In this document: positions 62,530 through 64,000 of the stretch, piece by piece
Layout: each line of letters begins with the position of its first letter
How positions within the stretch are numbered: position 1 is the stretch's first letter
Source: Hofstenia miamia
Taxonomy: Eukaryota; Xenacoelomorpha; Acoela
Length of the DNA: 64,000 nt
NCBI GenBank assembly: GCA_004352715.1
Contig: SCFE01000050.1
Coordinates: 449,591-513,590 of the forward strand
Direction of reading: 5' to 3'
Translations under genes and position numbers: made by a program
The notes under the pieces: generated by a model
Database searches by the model: none
Seen by the model: the letters and a program-made list of their open reading frames with translations, nothing else
What the model was told of the DNA's origin: nothing

Positions 62530-63428
62530 TTAAAATAATTATCAATAAATGGGTAAACTTTAAATTCTGCATCTGTTTTTGTTGTTGTGTTTTATTGTTT
62601 TTGTACTTCATATTCTTATTGACTTGAGAAATCTGTCTGATAGTCAAATCAGTATGTAATATACGAGATATAGTAGCTGCATGCTTATATGGCGTAACAT
62701 CTATAATGATTAATAGCGAAAACTCACAGACTTTTTTAGAGAACCTACTACTGTGATTCATTCCGCTTGAATGACATGAGGAAAACCTGAAATCACTGCT
62801 GCCAAATACTAGAAAGTAAATGTCGATCACTATATTATTCTAGAAAATTCTGCAAGCATTAGAATTGTATAAATATGTTAAATTGCCAATGATTTAGCAA
62901 GGCATTTGTTAAAGCAGTGTTAACTTCCAATGTTGTCCCAATTAATTTGCAAAGCACTGAACTAAAATAACTAATATTAATTAGCTTGGTATGTCCTTTT
63001 ATATTTATTTCATTGCATAAAATTCGTATTTTGAATTCTTAGAATAAATATCTGTTCATCCTTTTTGGCATTAAGTGTTTCGGAACAGTTCGTGAAAATA
63101 CCTCCGTCTCTTAATATTTATATATGTATTTTTTCTTTTAATTACGTAAATGAAATGTTATCTTGTTTTTTTTATCAACTAAAATTACTGTTTACGAAAT
63201 CAACATTACAAATATAATTTAAATTACAAATTATCAATCTTGGTTACAAATAAACTACAATAATTAAAACTTTTTTTACCAATCAACATTACTCATAATC
63301 AATTTAAGGTAAGTGATTTAAATTTGGACACATTGAAGTAAACTTTCTAAAATTCTTCATCATAAAAAAATAACAGGTTTATTGAACGTCATGTAGAAGA
63401 AGCTATGAAAAGAGTAGAGGAGATGCAT
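62530..63428. other. AT-rich sequence without recognised features
   Basis: Lies between the plus-strand LINE tail and the retroelement C-terminal relic. I see no motif. Confidence 0.5.
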
Positions 63429-63890
63429 CTACAAGCAGAAGACTTCGTCCAACTGTTTTGTTGAACCAACTGTGCCAACGACACAAGCACTATTTGCCAT
63501 TTGAATTGCAACACTGATCCGTTGCATAAGGAATTCCTGAGAATAAGCCTGCTTGGTGCACGCACGAATACGAGCTGCAAGTGTTTTGAGAAATTCAGAA
63601 GATTCAGATCCATAATTACCTTGAACTTCAAAGGCTATAGGTAGAAAGTCGTAGTCAGCATCAATTAGTTGTCAGTATTTATTTATCTTTGTTCGCTCAG
63701 CATCTTCTGCAGCCTTAAAGGGAGCATAATTGTTGACTCTATTTGGGCCCAGAGCATCGACTGCAGTTATATCCCAAAGAAGAATCGACCTCGCTTCCAC
63801 GGAACCAAAGTCATTCCGTCAGGGACGTTTGCCGTCTAAACGTGACAAACCAGGTGGCTCTAATACAGAGGGCACATCGGCAGAATTGAG
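63429..63890 (-). pseudogene. C-terminal region of retroelement-associated protein (RLE-like)
   Basis: Minus-strand reading, upstream to downstream: VLEPPGLSRLDGKR, a frameshift, PDGMTLVPWKRGR, a second frameshift, LLWDITAVDALGPNRVNN, AAEDAERTKINKY then a TGA, LIDADYDFLPIAFEVQG, EFLKTLAARI, EFLMQRISVAIQMANSACVV and a stop at 63429. I recognise the RPDG...W...WDxTxxDxLxP ... QRISxAIQxGNAxxxLGT pattern as the C-terminal end of reverse-transcriptase-like proteins in many invertebrate genomes. RPDG followed about 15 residues later by an Asp resembles the restriction-like endonuclease of R2-type retrotransposons; that functional reading is an inference. Two frameshifts and one stop make it a pseudogene. 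Its 5' continuation runs toward the window edge. Confidence 0.7.
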
Positions 63891-63922
63891 AGCTCAGTAG
63901 TAATAGCCGAGTGACGCCCGTG

Positions 63923-63990
63923 CCACTTTTTTCTGATTGGTCGAGAGGTGGGGAGAAGTTCATCCCACTTTTTTGTGATTGGTCGAGAGG
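63923..63990. repeat. Pair of 26-bp direct repeats with ATTGG core
   Basis: CCACTTTTTTsTGATTGGTC and its GAGAGG end occur at 63923..63948 and 63965..63990 with one mismatch, period 42. Each contains ATTGG, an inverted CCAAT box. More copies may lie beyond the window edge. Confidence 0.75.
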
Positions 63991-64000
63991 GGTGGCCTTT

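Noticed and set aside
1-64000. CRISPR arrays, operons, bacterial promoters
   Set aside because: No regular spacer-repeat array and no dense coding. The spliced receptor gene and LINEs show eukaryotic DNA.

Overview
The window looks like a piece of an invertebrate animal genome. It is AT-rich (roughly 30% GC by eye), with spliced genes separated by introns of many kilobases, long (AT)n microsatellites and a dense mixture of decayed LINE retrotransposons and DNA transposons. It also carries draft-assembly marks: 1000-N, 900-N and two 21-N gaps, and single-N joins. Nothing pins down the phylum.

The only host gene I can support is a plus-strand gene for a Cys-loop ligand-gated anion channel (GABA-A/glycine/glutamate-chloride receptor superfamily). 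Its last three recognisable coding exons are 22747..22938 (TM1 and TM2 with the anion-channel PAR motif), 43097..43249 (TM3 and start of the cytoplasmic loop) and 50419..50592 (loop, TM4 and stop). All junctions are phase 0. The introns are about 20.2 kb and 7.2 kb. Exons for the extracellular ligand-binding domain were not found in 1..22746 and probably lie upstream of the window.

Layout. 1..14.5 kb: mostly non-coding, with two assembly duplications (530 bp and 1179 bp), a 1-kb gap and an unassigned coding-like patch near 7.9-8.5 kb. 14.7-15.9 kb: a dead Tc1/mariner-type element. 19.5 kb: a fold-back MITE. 22.7-50.6 kb: the receptor gene, whose introns hold a CAGGG-ended GC-rich element (25.7 kb), a dispersed repeat (33.1 kb), an AT-bounded duplicated block with one badly corrupted copy (33.7-39.7 kb), a 1.7-kb terminal-inverted-repeat element of unknown family (35.9-37.5 kb, with a diverged inverted copy at 48.5-49.9 kb), a palindromic MITE (41.7 kb) and a hAT-like element with perfect 8-bp target duplications (45.7-46.7 kb). 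53-64 kb: a LINE graveyard with a plus-strand reverse-transcriptase relic, a two-ORF minus-strand LINE, a CR1/L2-like 3' fragment, a LINE in inverted halves, and the C-terminal part of a retroelement-associated protein at the right edge.

Apart from the receptor exons, essentially every protein-like signal is broken mobile-element sequence. Several elements have lost catalytic residues, so I infer that nothing autonomous is active here. The best candidates for something undescribed are the 1.7-kb GGTGGCCC-ended element, whose encoded peptide is conserved between two copies but which I do not recognise, and the recurrent GACCCG-rich islands.
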